Translations under genes and position numbers: made by a program
Assembly: GCA_949987705.1 (NCBI GenBank)
Contig: OX465284.1
Location: 116,543,163-116,607,162, forward strand
DNA: 64,000 nucleotides
From: Thereva unica
Taxonomy: Eukaryota; Arthropoda; Insecta; Diptera; Therevidae
Direction of reading: 5' to 3'
The notes under the pieces: generated by a model
The model's database searches: none
What the model saw: only the letters and a program-made list of their open reading frames with translations
Told to the model about the DNA's origin: nothing
Shown here: positions 53,533 through 63,851 of the stretch, piece after piece
Position numbering within the stretch: position 1 is the first letter of the stretch
Layout of the letters: each line of letters starts with the position of its first letter

Positions 53533-53560
53533 GTTTACAGCATTAAGCCCTAGCCTACAG

Positions 53561-54850
53561 GGCCCGGAGTTGTTCCATTACCACACTTCTCCCCCTTCAA
53601 AATACGGCGCACACCCAAACAAAATGATAAATGACTTTGAATAATCATGAAACCACGCTTTACAACAATTACCCGATTACCATCAACCTTGTCACAACCT
53701 GCCTCTGTTGTTCTTGAAACGTACTTCCGTTGAACAAACAAAACGAAAATGAATAAATCCCGAACTACACCGATTTAATTAGACCTGCTCCGATGCAATT
53801 TTTCGATATGCATACAGGAAACATACCCAGTATTTTCCCCGCGAAACTGAATGCATTTGCATACATTTCTGATAAGGCGTCGACCTTGCCCAGCAAAACA
53901 ATCCAAAAATAACGTCCCTGCTTGGCGCGATGTATTAATAGAGCCTCGTTATCCTGCAGACAGGACCCCGCAAAAATATTCATCCCCAGCGCACAGTTTC
54001 GCTCTGCATTTCATGATATTTTCTGCAGGATAGTCACAATTTCGTTTTCACATAAATTTATGAAGCGTTCCCGCTCGCTTCGAGTTTTTCACTGATACGA
54101 CGGACGATCCTGGAGAACCCTTTGAATCCGCTCAACCAATTGCCGATAAATCACTTTGCTGCTGGCTTGAAAGGGCAACCGATAACCATAGTGTTCTGGC
54201 GCGTTGCTGGCCTGGTGATAAAATGATAATTATTGGATTTATTTCACAGTGGAGGCGCACGAAACAAGGACGCGGCAACGGCGAAGTGGGGTTTTAGTTA
54301 AACAAAATCATCGGGAGGGAAATTGATGGTTTTTTTTTGTTAATATTTATTTATGATTTTCCGCAGTGTTCCCAAGAAAATCTTGATTGGCATTGTTTTT
54401 TGCTTTTCCAGTGAGAACAAAACAAGCCCGGTGCCGATTTCGCAAACAACACCCATTCCGGTGTCGGCAATTATTGTTTCCGTTGGATTATTTCAAAATG
54501 TCGATAGGAAGTTCATTTTAGTTCTGGGAAAAATTAAATGGCAATCAGGGAAATCGCTTTAATGAAACGTACGTGACCGAGTGATATGTGCATGGATGAA
54601 CTGTTCGACAGAAAAGGATTGCTTGAATAGCAGACTCAAATCGGAACTATTTAGTAATTAAACAGAACGAAAAATGTTGGCTTTTTGTTTACCGTTAGCT
54701 GGTATCACTGTGCCGAACTATCGCAAGTAATTTGAGCCCCATCTGTCACTCAGTGTGTTCACAGGGATAGGGATGGTTCTTCTCAAGTTTCAATGTTTGC
54801 AGTCTTCCTCTTAAAACCAAATTTTGTTCAAATCGGCAGACGAATAGGTC
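53561..54850. other. Gene-free stretch
   Basis: Possibly the 5' untranslated part of the retrotransposon up to about 53740, then AT-rich DNA without recognised features. Confidence 0.3.
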
Positions 54851-54925
54851 GCCTTGGTCTTGCGCGAGAACAAGACCAAGACTTGCACGAGAACAAGACC
54901 AAGAATGCAAGAGCAAGACCATTTT
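54851..54925. repeat. CAAGAC-rich repeat fragment
   Basis: GAGAACAAGACCAAGACTTG is followed by a near-copy, and the whole resembles an arm of the fold-back element at 56168-56545. Confidence 0.5.
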
Positions 54926-54964
54926 TTATCATCACTAAATAAAAACCTGAATGTGGTTCACTTA

Positions 54965-55233
54965 AAGTCGATCCTCACATATCCGTGACGTGACGGCGAC
55001 TTCAGTGCAGTACCGGGAGCATCAGTGAAAATAAATTATTGGTACGATATAATCACTTTCCGAAAAGTCCACCTAGGTCGAACACGCTCTCTCCACTCTA
55101 AATTCCATTGAGATCACTTTCACTGTCACTGTCTAAATTTCAAAACTAAAATGTCGGATGTCAGTGAAGAATTTATCACGGAAGTTACTGACACGAAAAG
55201 CATCGGTGCCGTACCGTTACGGATATGTGTGAA
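54965..55233. mobile_element. Non-autonomous DNA transposon, family Y copy 2
   Basis: Left end AAGTCGATCCTCACATATCC then GTGACGTGACGGCGACTTC; right end CATCGGTGCCGTACCG then TTACGGATATGTGTGAAGC. Ends are inverted relative to each other and match copy 1 (32047-32454) in reverse. Confidence 0.65.
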
Positions 55234-55843
55234 GCGACCTTTAGCCGTTATTGACGCACTAGTTTCAACGAATCTGACACTATCTTAATGGAACAATCGT
55301 TCTTTAGGACTGCCACGGTGTGCAGGTGTCTGAAAGAGGTTGACTTCTTAACATATGTACAATATTCCCGAAACGAAAGAAATGCGTCATTGGGCCCTCT
55401 GCCCTTCAAGAAAACAATCGGAGGCAGTTAATATCGTTGCGTTTGATAATCAACTTTACCAGTGCTTCGACATCGCCGATTCTACCGACGAACAATTCTC
55501 TGACAGCTTTGGGAGCCGGCTCAAAAATAACACACTTAGAGATCAGGACCAGTCCAATCCAATGTTTGGCATATTTCGGCAGCATAAAATCCTGTAGAAC
55601 CCTTTCAACAATTATGGTAGTAGTAGTGTCGGTGGTCGGTCTGGACTGAGAAAACAGTGTCAGATTCCAGCCTAACCTAGACGGACGACTTTTCATTGCT
55701 CTAGAAACCCTGACTGACTGGGACCAATGAACTGAAAGTATCTGGGTCACCAAGGTCATGTTGGCACTCCCAAATGAATTTATGCTTGGTCCTAGCGAAC
55801 TTTATTAGTTGTTAGGTAAGACAAAGGTCTGCTTGTTAGCATA
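55234..55843. other. Gene-free stretch
   Basis: Overlapping frames of 70-117 codons on both strands (55355-55759) have no recognisable motif and are not called. Shortly after comes a fold-back element. Confidence 0.3.
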
Positions 55844-56066
55844 GGCCCCTGTGCTGAAAGTCGAGTCATGTTTCGTGACAAGTCCTTGGAATTGAAGAAA
55901 GTACCATTTCGGACGAGAGTCCGGACTTTCAGTAAAGGGACCTAGAGTGGAAGTGCTAAGTTTGAGTTAAGATCCCTGGACTGAAAGTCGAGATTCGACT
56001 GAAACGTACTTTCTTCAACTAAAACAACTTGTCACGAAACACGACTCGACTTTCAGCACAACGGCC
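55844..56066. mobile_element. Fold-back element (223 bp)
   Basis: GTGCTGAAAGTCGAGTC-TGTTTCGTGACAAGT at the left and its near-exact inverse at the right form arms of about 40 nt, with partial further pairing around GAAGAAAGTAC. No coding frame. MITE-like; no clear target duplication. Confidence 0.7.
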
Positions 56067-56167
56067 ATTGGTTCTTCATAAGATCCCATAGATTCATGCC
56101 AAAATAGTTTTCTCCTTTGCGTGAAAGACAGTAGACCAAACTGAACTGTTTATTAAACCAGACCAAG

Positions 56168-56545
56168 ACTGGTCTTGCACATTTAGCAAGACCATTGTAA
56201 GACCAAGACAAGACAAGAAAGGACAAGTCAAGACTGCACGATCAAGATAGCAAGGCTTTTTGCTCATCACTAAGTGTCGAGTCTTGCAATAATAACAAAA
56301 AGTCTTTTCTTGCAAGAATTTTTTCAAGACTTTTTGCAGACTTCTTGCAGACTTCTTGCAAAACTTTTAGCAAGACTTTTAGCAAACCTTTTTGTCGTGA
56401 CTGCAAGACTTATGGAACTTGATGATGAGCAAGAACTTTTGCCATCTTGATCTTGCAGTCTTGTTTTGTCCTGTTTTGTCTTGGTCTTACTTTGATCTTG
56501 CTAAATGTGCAATAAAAGACAAGATGGCAAGACCAGTTTTGCTCA
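56168..56545. mobile_element. Fold-back element with CAAGAC motifs
   Basis: The left arm (ACTGGTCTTGCACATTTAGC, then AAGACC..GTAAGACCAAGACAA..., ending GCTCATCA) and the right arm are inverted copies about 110 nt long. The loop consists of repeated TCTTGCAAGA / TTTTAGCAAGACTTTT units. The whole segment could form a long hairpin. Confidence 0.7.
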
Positions 56546-57490
56546 TTATTAGTTCTCTCACTCGAACTCAAAGGTAACTCAAAGCTTTTGCCTATACCTC
56601 TCTCAGTAGAGTTCACACACAGAATAGAAGAGATTTGAAAATGCCATGGATGATGCCATTGCCCACCACTGTCTACTTCTTCACAAAACTGCACTTTATG
56701 GACCCTTATAAATGGGGATGTCAACTCAAAATCTCATATGTTTCGTACGAGTATTGCAATATTTGTGTAGCTATAGATTTTTGAACGTCTACCTGTCAAT
56801 CACTAGTTGAAAATATGGGACAATTGTTTGGTCCACTTTATCTATTCTCGTGTAGGTATTGATTTCTTTGAAGGAATCTCACAGACAATGTCTCGTGAAA
56901 GTCTCCTTTACAACTTTATCAATATCCACTCCCATTTTTTCGTAGTTTGTTTATTTAAGTACGGAACAAAATGAAAGTTTGTATTAAGCGAAGTAAGTAA
57001 CCAATCCCAAGAATTTGAGAGAAAAAGATTCAATGGACCACTGGAGATACCAGAACGACACAAAGAAAACTTTTAATAAATAAAAGATTTTCTTTTTGAT
57101 TTCCGCTTTACTTAAAATGAAAATTTTTTAACGAGCAAAAACTGCGAGCAAGGAAAAACCATTTTTCGGGTATACAAAACGCAAGCCAATATCAGCGAAA
57201 CAACGAATCGTTTCGGATGGCAACGTCCACATCAGGACAGTCTTAACCTTCCAGTCATGCATTTAGTTTCAATGTACCAAAAAAAAATTCCATTCTCTGA
57301 AAAATAAATTCTAAAACTTTGTTGGAAATTTTCCTGCAAAGTGCAAGCATGGCACCAAACAAAAAATATTTGTACAAACTTTATTTTTCAATAAAAAAAC
57401 GAAAATTTCAAGGATGCACGAAAGAATCGAAAAAGATTATGTTTTTTCTCCTTTTTTTCTATCTCTGTTTTCTTTTATTTTATTTTCCAG
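56546..57490. other. Gene-free stretch, probably intron of the GPCR gene
   Basis: It ends in a long pyrimidine tract and TTTTCCAG (57483-57490), a good 3' splice site before the GPCR exon. No other feature recognised. Confidence 0.4.
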
Positions 57491-57554
57491 ATTACAAAGT
57501 TTTCTCGTCTCCAAAAAGGATAAAATTAAGATATTTTAACGAAAGGACACCAAC

Positions 57555-57944
57555 ATGGGATCAGATGTCGAAACAAGATTAAAGGACGTCCCCGATAAGT
57601 ACTTGATAATCATAGCGCAACTTTTGGCTGGTCACATCAATGATTCGGAAGCTTTTGAAACTTTTAATGAACCAATACTGAAGCCGAGCATCAAGTCGAT
57701 ATATTGGCTGTTCATAGTCCAGTACACGATCCTGGCCATTCTGGGTATCATGTCGAATGTTGCTATTGTCGCATATACAATGTATCACAAGCTGTACAAG
57801 GACATCACACACGCCTTCATTGTCAATCTGGCCCTGTGTCATTTTGTTCAGTGTTCGGTCGTCCTGCCGATAACGCTGATGGTTATGCTCATACAGAATT
57901 GGATATTTGGACAGTTTTTATGCTTCTTTCTACCGCTGCTGCAG
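57555..57944 (+). CDS. Class A (rhodopsin-like) GPCR, first coding exon (partial)
   Basis: 130 codons from ATG 57555 (CAACATGG context; an in-frame TAA at 57537 excludes an earlier start) to the donor CAG|GTGAGT at 57944/57945, phase 0. The exon probably begins at 57491 after a TTTTCCAG acceptor, giving a 64-nt untranslated part. About 48 extracellular residues are followed by TM1 with the conserved Asn (GIMSNVAIV), a short loop (YHKLYKD), TM2 (HAFIVNLALCHFVQ...PITLMVML), then QNWIFGQFLC with the ECL1 Trp and the conserved Cys at the top of TM3. At the Asp2.50 position it has His (NLALCH). Likely a peptide or orphan receptor of the plasma membrane; the ligand is unknown. Remaining exons lie beyond a large intron, possibly outside the window. 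Confidence 0.8.
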
Positions 57945-58276
57945 GTGAGTTTGTTTGGCTTACTTGTTTGTATTTATTATGTTTTTTGTAGTTTTACTAA
58001 CATGAAATTTTTGGATAGGTCGACACGTATTTAAAGCTGTGCAACTAAAGTCCCTTTACCAAGACTTCATGCAAATTTTTCTCTTGTGGAGTGCCATCTG
58101 TTGGATTTTTCAAGCACATATTATCCCCTCATGCTGACTAAGATCACCTACCATTCCCCTAACCTATTCTACTCTCTTCTATCATTTAAATCAAGCTTCC
58201 TTCCATATAAAGAATCCTACTTTCGGCTTCTAATCGAATACAACTCCGAAAACTACCCTAGCCCGGTAAGATAAAG
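57945..58276 (+). other. Start of GPCR intron
   Basis: The frame continues open for 30 codons past the donor site but loses the TM3 character, consistent with intron. Nothing else recognised. Confidence 0.45.
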
Positions 58277-58383
58277 GGCATTTTCATAAACGCAGAACTG
58301 CGGTCATTCTGCAGTATTCAGCAATTAGAAGTCCGTAGCTGAATATTGCAGAATGACCGCAGTTATGTCTTTATGAAAATGCC
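58277..58383. mobile_element. Fold-back MITE (107 bp)
   Basis: GGCATTTTCATAAA...ACTGCGGTCATTCTGCAGTAT and the inverse AATATTGCAGAATGACCGCAGT...TTTATGAAAATGCC form arms of about 50 nt around a short loop, so the element is almost a perfect palindrome. Flanks TAAAG / TAGAG could be a degraded target duplication. Confidence 0.75.
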
Positions 58384-58554
58384 TAGAGTGCGAATGCCGT
58401 CCCCTCTATCATTGACCGTTTGAGCCACCATAGGAATGTAGAACCCTTAAAGTACAAATACGCAATCAATATACAAGAACAATGGAAAAAAGAACAGAAC
58501 CAAACGAAATTTTAATGCTCAAGAACACTATAAGAACACAAACAACCCATTACT

Positions 58555-58970
58555 ACTAGATTCAGCACAGAGTGCTGCAATAATTTATGAGTTGATCCAA
58601 AATTGGTATAGGTGCAAAAAGACCTGTGAAGTGAACAACTTGATGTAGAAATTTTTCAATGAATTAGAGTTCATTTGTGACACGCAAATTCTGAATTAAA
58701 TAAGGAAACTGGATTTTGCTGGCCATGGTCAAAATCTCTAAAAGAACACAAGCAGCTTGATACTTGACTTATCAAAAGCAGATGTTTAAGTAAAGTTGGT
58801 AAACCCAAGGTAAAACGTTTGGAGTGGTGGACGGCTAACGGCACCAAACGCACAATGATTTTTCGATTCAGCATGAAGTTCTGTAATAATTTATGAGTCG
58901 ACCAGAAATTGATCTTGGTGCAAAAAGACCTATGTCAATGAATTAGGATGCATTTGTAACATGCGAATTA
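58555..58970. repeat. Tandem direct duplication, period about 304 bp
   Basis: GATTCAGCACAGAGTGCTGC-AATAATTTATGAGT...GGTGCAAAAAGACCT...CATTTGTGACACGC at 58560-58690 returns with substitutions at 58864-58970. The two copies have diverged moderately. Confidence 0.65.
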
Positions 58971-59480
58971 TATTCCCCTCACACGTCGCGATTCTGCACA
59001 GATAAAATCCAGTTTGCCAATCCCAAAAGCTCTGGGCGTCTTAGTATTAGGCATTCTTCCGGTCTCCCGCGTTATCGCACCCCGTAGATCTTACCAAACT
59101 GCAGCCTTTACAATTTCCAAAAAACAAAAGAAAATCTACCAAGCAACTATTCAGCAGTGGCCCCATGGCTAATTCCTCCCCTAGCTGCGGCTAGGTATAG
59201 TATGAAATTCCCAATCTGGGTGTGTGGACCTCAATTGGTCACTCTTCTTTGGTGACTCAATGACGGACGACAGGACACTACAAATGTTCTTCAGCGTTAT
59301 CATGGAAAGAACGTGTGATGTCGGCTCACTGCAGTCAGGTTAGGTTCTTCCAGTCGTGGTGCATGATTTTTAACTCCTCCATTTGGTACTGTCAACTGTA
59401 AGAAATGATACCTCTCCTTGCAACACGCCCTGGCTTCTGTCCATTCTTCCATTGGAGTCCTCGTTAACCAAAGAGTAATT
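58971..59480. other. Gene-free stretch within the putative intron
   Basis: No recognised feature. Confidence 0.3.
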
Positions 59481-59560
59481 ACCCCATCACAGAGGTCCGT
59501 GGTTCGAATGCACTCATGACATGTGCATAGTTTCTTGATGGCTGCTTAGATATCCGATAT
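59481..59560 (+). repeat. tRNA-derived SINE-like fragment, second family
   Basis: ACCCCATCACAGAGGTCCGT followed by GGTTCGAATGC contains a B box in the same context as at 31780-31815. Confidence 0.45.
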
Positions 59561-60505
59561 CGTACTATCCTTGATCGTGGCAGTGGGTTCGTCTGTAGAC
59601 AGACTTTGAAGAATGCCAGAAACTCCGCCTGGAGAACACACGACATCAGATTCTGATCTGGTACCACCTATGTATAGAACTATATATGGAAGGTTTAAGC
59701 ATTCCTCTTCCTCTTCCTAAGCATTCTTCGTTTTTCCATTCCTCTTTGATACCGATCTACGTATTGAAACCTAGAGTTGAGTTTCGATGACACTTAGTCA
59801 GATGGCGCGTCTACAACTCCCATTGGTGAAGAGCACAATCTCTTTCTGTGTTCAATACGTCTTCTATGCACAGAAACCAGATTCTCGTAGCCTCGTGGTG
59901 ATGCAGCTTATCCGATGCCTAATGTAAAGTTCAGGATGAATCGTTCAGCCAAAAATATCGTTACTCTGAAACATATCATTCTTTAAACTTGGTTTAGCCG
60001 TTTCTTTTTTTTTTTTTTCAAAGACACATACATATGTCGGCACTGCTACACTCCTCACTGCTACAGAGCCAGCAGAAAATTTGTTGCTTCAGGCCACTCC
60101 TGCCGAAGGTCGGATTATTGGCAGAAAAGGTTTGCTAGGCTTGTTTTCTCTTTATTCACCTCCACCAATTCATCTTTGGGTCCAAAGCAAGACCCACTTT
60201 GCAGCTGATCAGGATAGGCTCAATGCTCGACTATTGGTGTTAAGTGGAGTAAAATCGAGGATTTTTATACTATTGGTATTTTGCTGGTTATAACAAATAG
60301 CCAACAGTGGTTGGACCTCGTAATAACCATTCTATCAACTTGTCCTTGCGATCTTCCATATATAGTAGTTTAGGTCAGTTATCAAACCAGACGTGGATAG
60401 CCAATCTTCGTTAAAGTTTAAGCACAAACCACTAGGAAAACTGCTGAACCAATTCAAGCCGTCCGATGTAAGATATGGGAGTTATAGTACAATTTCACAA
60501 AAAAC
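59561..60505. other. Gene-free stretch within the putative intron
   Basis: AT-rich with a T-run near 60008-60019. No recognised gene. Confidence 0.3.
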
Positions 60506-60518
60506 TGGTGGCAGCGGT
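60506..60518 (+). other. LTR-retrotransposon primer binding site (tRNA-Leu type)
   Basis: TGGTGGCAGCGGT preceded by TAGTACAATTTCACAAAAAAC. The same preceding motif (TACAAT..CA-AAAAAC) occurs at the two sites near 62.85 and 62.98 kb, so these three likely belong to one LTR family. Confidence 0.5.
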
Positions 60519-61064
60519 ACTTTTGGATCTAGAACGTAATCATATTGCGATATTACGATCACCAATTCGTCCACATAATCGTGCCGTTCTCCAATATTTG
60601 TCAAATATTGTTCATAGTATTAAACTACACCAGCGATGATTCTTGATTGAGATCTGCCACAATATTTAAACTTTACAACTCTGTGGATAACTCTCGATCC
60701 TCTGACTGATCTTCTTCCTCCTTTGAGAAGTTGTCATTGCAAGCACTTCGGTCAATTGTGATAACTCCGTAATTAAAAGCTTTTGAGGTTTCCGATATAG
60801 CCTAAACTTTGATGTAGGATTCATATCCCAAATCTTCCTAGGAACAAGGAAGTCACGATGGAAGAGATTCAAACTCCTCCCCGCTGTAGCCAGAGCAATT
60901 ACACAGCACATGCTACTCTGCTAATTCTGCTACTACTCGAGAGCTCAGCACCTCAGAATATGGATGAATATCTATCGCACAAGTTGCACGAGAAAGGACG
61001 ATCACCTATGGCAAAAGCATAACTATGGGAGAGCTTAGCTAAACCGAAGGTTGTAGTACATTAG
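60519..61064. other. Gene-free stretch, possibly decayed LTR-element interior
   Basis: Follows a primer binding site. An 81-codon frame on the minus strand (60666-60911) has no motif that I can identify. Confidence 0.3.
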
Positions 61065-61260
61065 TTGGTAGTACATTTACGCAGTACCATTCACTGCTTC
61101 GACACGATTTTTTACAACTCGGGATTGCGTCTTTTATCGAGTATGTCCCATCTAGATCCGCGGTCTTCAGTCTATTCTATGCAAAAGCAGCGGCAGGTTA
61201 ATGACCCCTCACCTATCCCCACAGAAGAATCTCGAGCAAGGTGTGGCCTGAGGTCCTTAC
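61065..61260 (+). repeat. Fragment of family X (one end)
   Basis: TAGTACATTTACGCAGTACC...TTTTATCGAGTA...AAGGTGTGGCCTGAG is homologous to 23490-23610 in family X copy A. It lacks the terminal inverted repeat. Confidence 0.55.
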
Positions 61261-62851
61261 AGCCTTACAAATTACCCATCAACAAGAGTAAATAAAAACA
61301 ATTTCGTCAAGGTTTGAGGGTGGTACAAAGCAAAGGAAGCAGAAAAGAGAAAAGTCGATTTCGCTCAAAGCGGATTCATTTGGTGCGGGGAGGGACAACG
61401 TATAAATACGAGAATAAATTACAGGTATACCCAACAAAACTGTGCTATATTGATTTAGTTTCATCACAGAGTTTTTGAAGTATGTTTACTTAGCAAACTC
61501 CACTTAGCTTAAAAGTCTTTTGATGGAGCACAAATTTGTAAAGGTTTGCCCCATTTATACGCGTAGTAGACGTAGGTATACTATACACATATACAACAGG
61601 TGATGACACTGGAAAGTTCGTTTTACTTAATTCAACTTAAAACTTTACATAATGTCAACAAGACATCGTCGTATTTTTTTTAAGATTCAAGCAGGTACTT
61701 AATGCCATGGTATCAATGGTAATTAATTATTCAGCATGGATCCAGGTGCTGAAGTCCTTAAGTAAAACAAATTCAACAACAATAAAGGAAGAGAGCCGAA
61801 ACAGAAAAAAAAAACACAATTTCCTTTTAACGAATCGGAAAACATTTCTTCCACATACACACACACACACACGTACACACTAAGCTCCCCGGAAATTCGT
61901 ATTCGTTACAAAATTTTCATAATTTCCATAAAATGAATGGAGCCAATTAAACATTTCTGAAGAAGGCAGCTGTATCCTGTTTTTTTTTTTTTTTTGGTTT
62001 TTTGTTGTTGCCATACTTTCGTCCTTATAAATAATTCCATCGACTTCCTCAACGCCATTCCATGCTGGTGTTAGATGCTGCTGCCGCCTCCTGACAATCT
62101 CTTTTATGAAAAATTCCAGGTGTTTAATAACTTTTGAAATGTACGCTTCAAGGCTTCTCTAAGGACGATTTATGTGCGTGTTGTGGGAGTATATGTTGAC
62201 TATTGTGAACGTTCAGTTGTCACAAGGATGATAAGTTTTAATTGAGTTCCTTTTCGTTGGAAATTGTCAGTTGGAAAACAATAGACCAATTTTTTTTAAA
62301 TTTATTTCATTCAAACGCAATACGAAATTAGGGAGGTGGGACGTTCTGGTGTGTGACGCGTTATATGGCTTCCCATTGGAACGGTTCTATTGTGCTGGAA
62401 GATATTTCTGAGGGAATATTATTAGACATTTTGAACCATTGTTGAGTAGCACTAAACAACAATCAGACTTCCCCCCTTAACATGCTTCAGTAGTTACTTA
62501 CTTCTTTACCATCTCTACAAAGCCAAGGAACGATAAATGAAGGAAATTCAACAACGACGAAAATAAAATTGTCCAACAGAACATCTGTTCGAACACGCAG
62601 AACATATCCGAAAGCAGCAAGTCACTAAAAGTGATCTTCAGTAACTAAGTCCCCAAAGTCGAACTCAGAATAGTGGAGATGCTGGAGGAAAGGAAAAGGG
62701 TCCATAAAGAAGTTCACTTTCCGGTACGCTCATGAGCTAGTTAAGAAGGACTACACTAAAGAAAAGTAATCAGCCTCGGTAGAGTACGGTTTAAGGTGTC
62801 GCCCATCCTAAAGGTGCGTGTTTCGATTTATATTGCAATAGCACAAAAAAC
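61261..62851. other. Gene-free stretch within the putative intron
   Basis: Contains a CA microsatellite at about 61855-61880 and a T-run near 61981-61995. No coding signal recognised. Confidence 0.35.
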
Positions 62852-62864
62852 TGGTGGCAGCGGT
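62852..62864 (+). other. LTR-retrotransposon primer binding site (tRNA-Leu type)
   Basis: TGGTGGCAGCGGT preceded by ATTGCAATAGCACAAAAAAC. Only 126 nt before the next such site, which is too close for two intact LTR elements. Confidence 0.45.
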
Positions 62865-62977
62865 ACAACCAAATACAAATGCTCATTAAAATCTAAGGGA
62901 AAAGCAGCACGCAATCTGCTGATGTAACGTAAAGCTGATGTAGTAGGGGTCATATATGTAGTACAATATCAAAAAAC

Positions 62978-62990
62978 CGGTGGCAGCGGT
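62978..62990 (+). other. LTR-retrotransposon primer binding site (tRNA-Leu type, one mismatch)
   Basis: CGGTGGCAGCGGT preceded by TAGTACAATATCAAAAAAC; the first base differs from the other sites. Confidence 0.4.
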
Positions 62991-63851
62991 CCTTTGCATT
63001 CTGATACCGTCATCCAAGAAGAGGAACAGCCATGGTTTAAAATCCTCTTCCTCATTATTCCATCAAAATATCCTTAATTTCAAAATAAACTACTAACTAG
63101 TCCTAAATATTTCACTTTATTACGCAATCACTTTGAACATAATTTACCCATTAACCTTAATCCCAAAGTAATCCTAAATTGAAGGTAGCTTTACATCCCA
63201 GAGCTTCATTCATCTCATGACAACAATGATTTAAAGTCTCGTTTTTTCTCCATCTTCACCCTTTTTTTAGCTGCCGCTATTCCCATCAACTTCGGCGAAT
63301 AATTATTCATGGTTAAAAATTGTTGTTAGTTGAGCAGAAGAAAAATCTCGCAGGACTAAATTAAGGATAATTGAATTTTCCTTCATTTTTTTAACTAAAT
63401 TTATTATTAATGAAGTTTTTTGCTTTTGTTGTTTATTCTTAAATTGAGCCCGAACTCCATTAATATTTAATGGAAAAAAATTAACTTTTTATAAAATATT
63501 TATAATTGCGGAAAGTGTGTGTGTGTGTTTACAGGATGTTGAACTGGTTTATTAATTTTTAAAATATCCATTGTTTTGTCGTAATTATGGGAAATTTGTT
63601 CTTATGTATTTTTAATGGTGTTTCTGTATGGAGTGATGCAGAAAAGTCTTTTTCAGACAAAAAGAGACTGAATTCAAGTTTTGTTTCAGTCCTGGAAATG
63701 AGTGAAAGTTTGGTAGACTGATGCCGAATTTTAGAGTACAAGAGAAAACACCCAACCGTATTCGCGAAACATTTGACTTACCACAGAGGCAAGCTTTGAC
63801 ACTATCACAAATGATATCTCTTGTTTAAATATTTTTTTTTTCAAAATTCAG
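62991..63851. other. Gene-free AT-rich stretch ending in a splice acceptor
   Basis: Contains a GT microsatellite (about 63515-63528). It ends in a T-rich tract and AAAATTCAG (63843-63851), a good 3' splice site. Confidence 0.4.

Larger units (their letters stand above)
49919..53560 (-). mobile_element. Nearly complete non-LTR retrotransposon (Jockey/CR1-like)
   Basis: Minus-strand element with two open frames (52993-53532 and 50071-52992) and an A-rich 3' tail (T-run at 49919-49940 on the plus strand) about 130 bp after the second stop. Endonuclease and reverse transcriptase motifs are intact, which sets it apart from all other retroelements in the window and suggests a recent insertion. The 5' end and target-site duplication could not be fixed; the first frame may be truncated. 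Confidence 0.85.

Noticed and set aside
55355..55759. Overlapping frames of 70-117 codons on both strands
   Set aside because: Antisense shadows of one another in a region of fold-back elements; no conserved residues or domain visible.
58018..58034. Continuation of the GPCR reading frame past 57944
   Set aside because: A consensus donor (CAG|GTGAGT) lies at the end of the conserved segment and the following residues lose the TM3 pattern, so it is intron.
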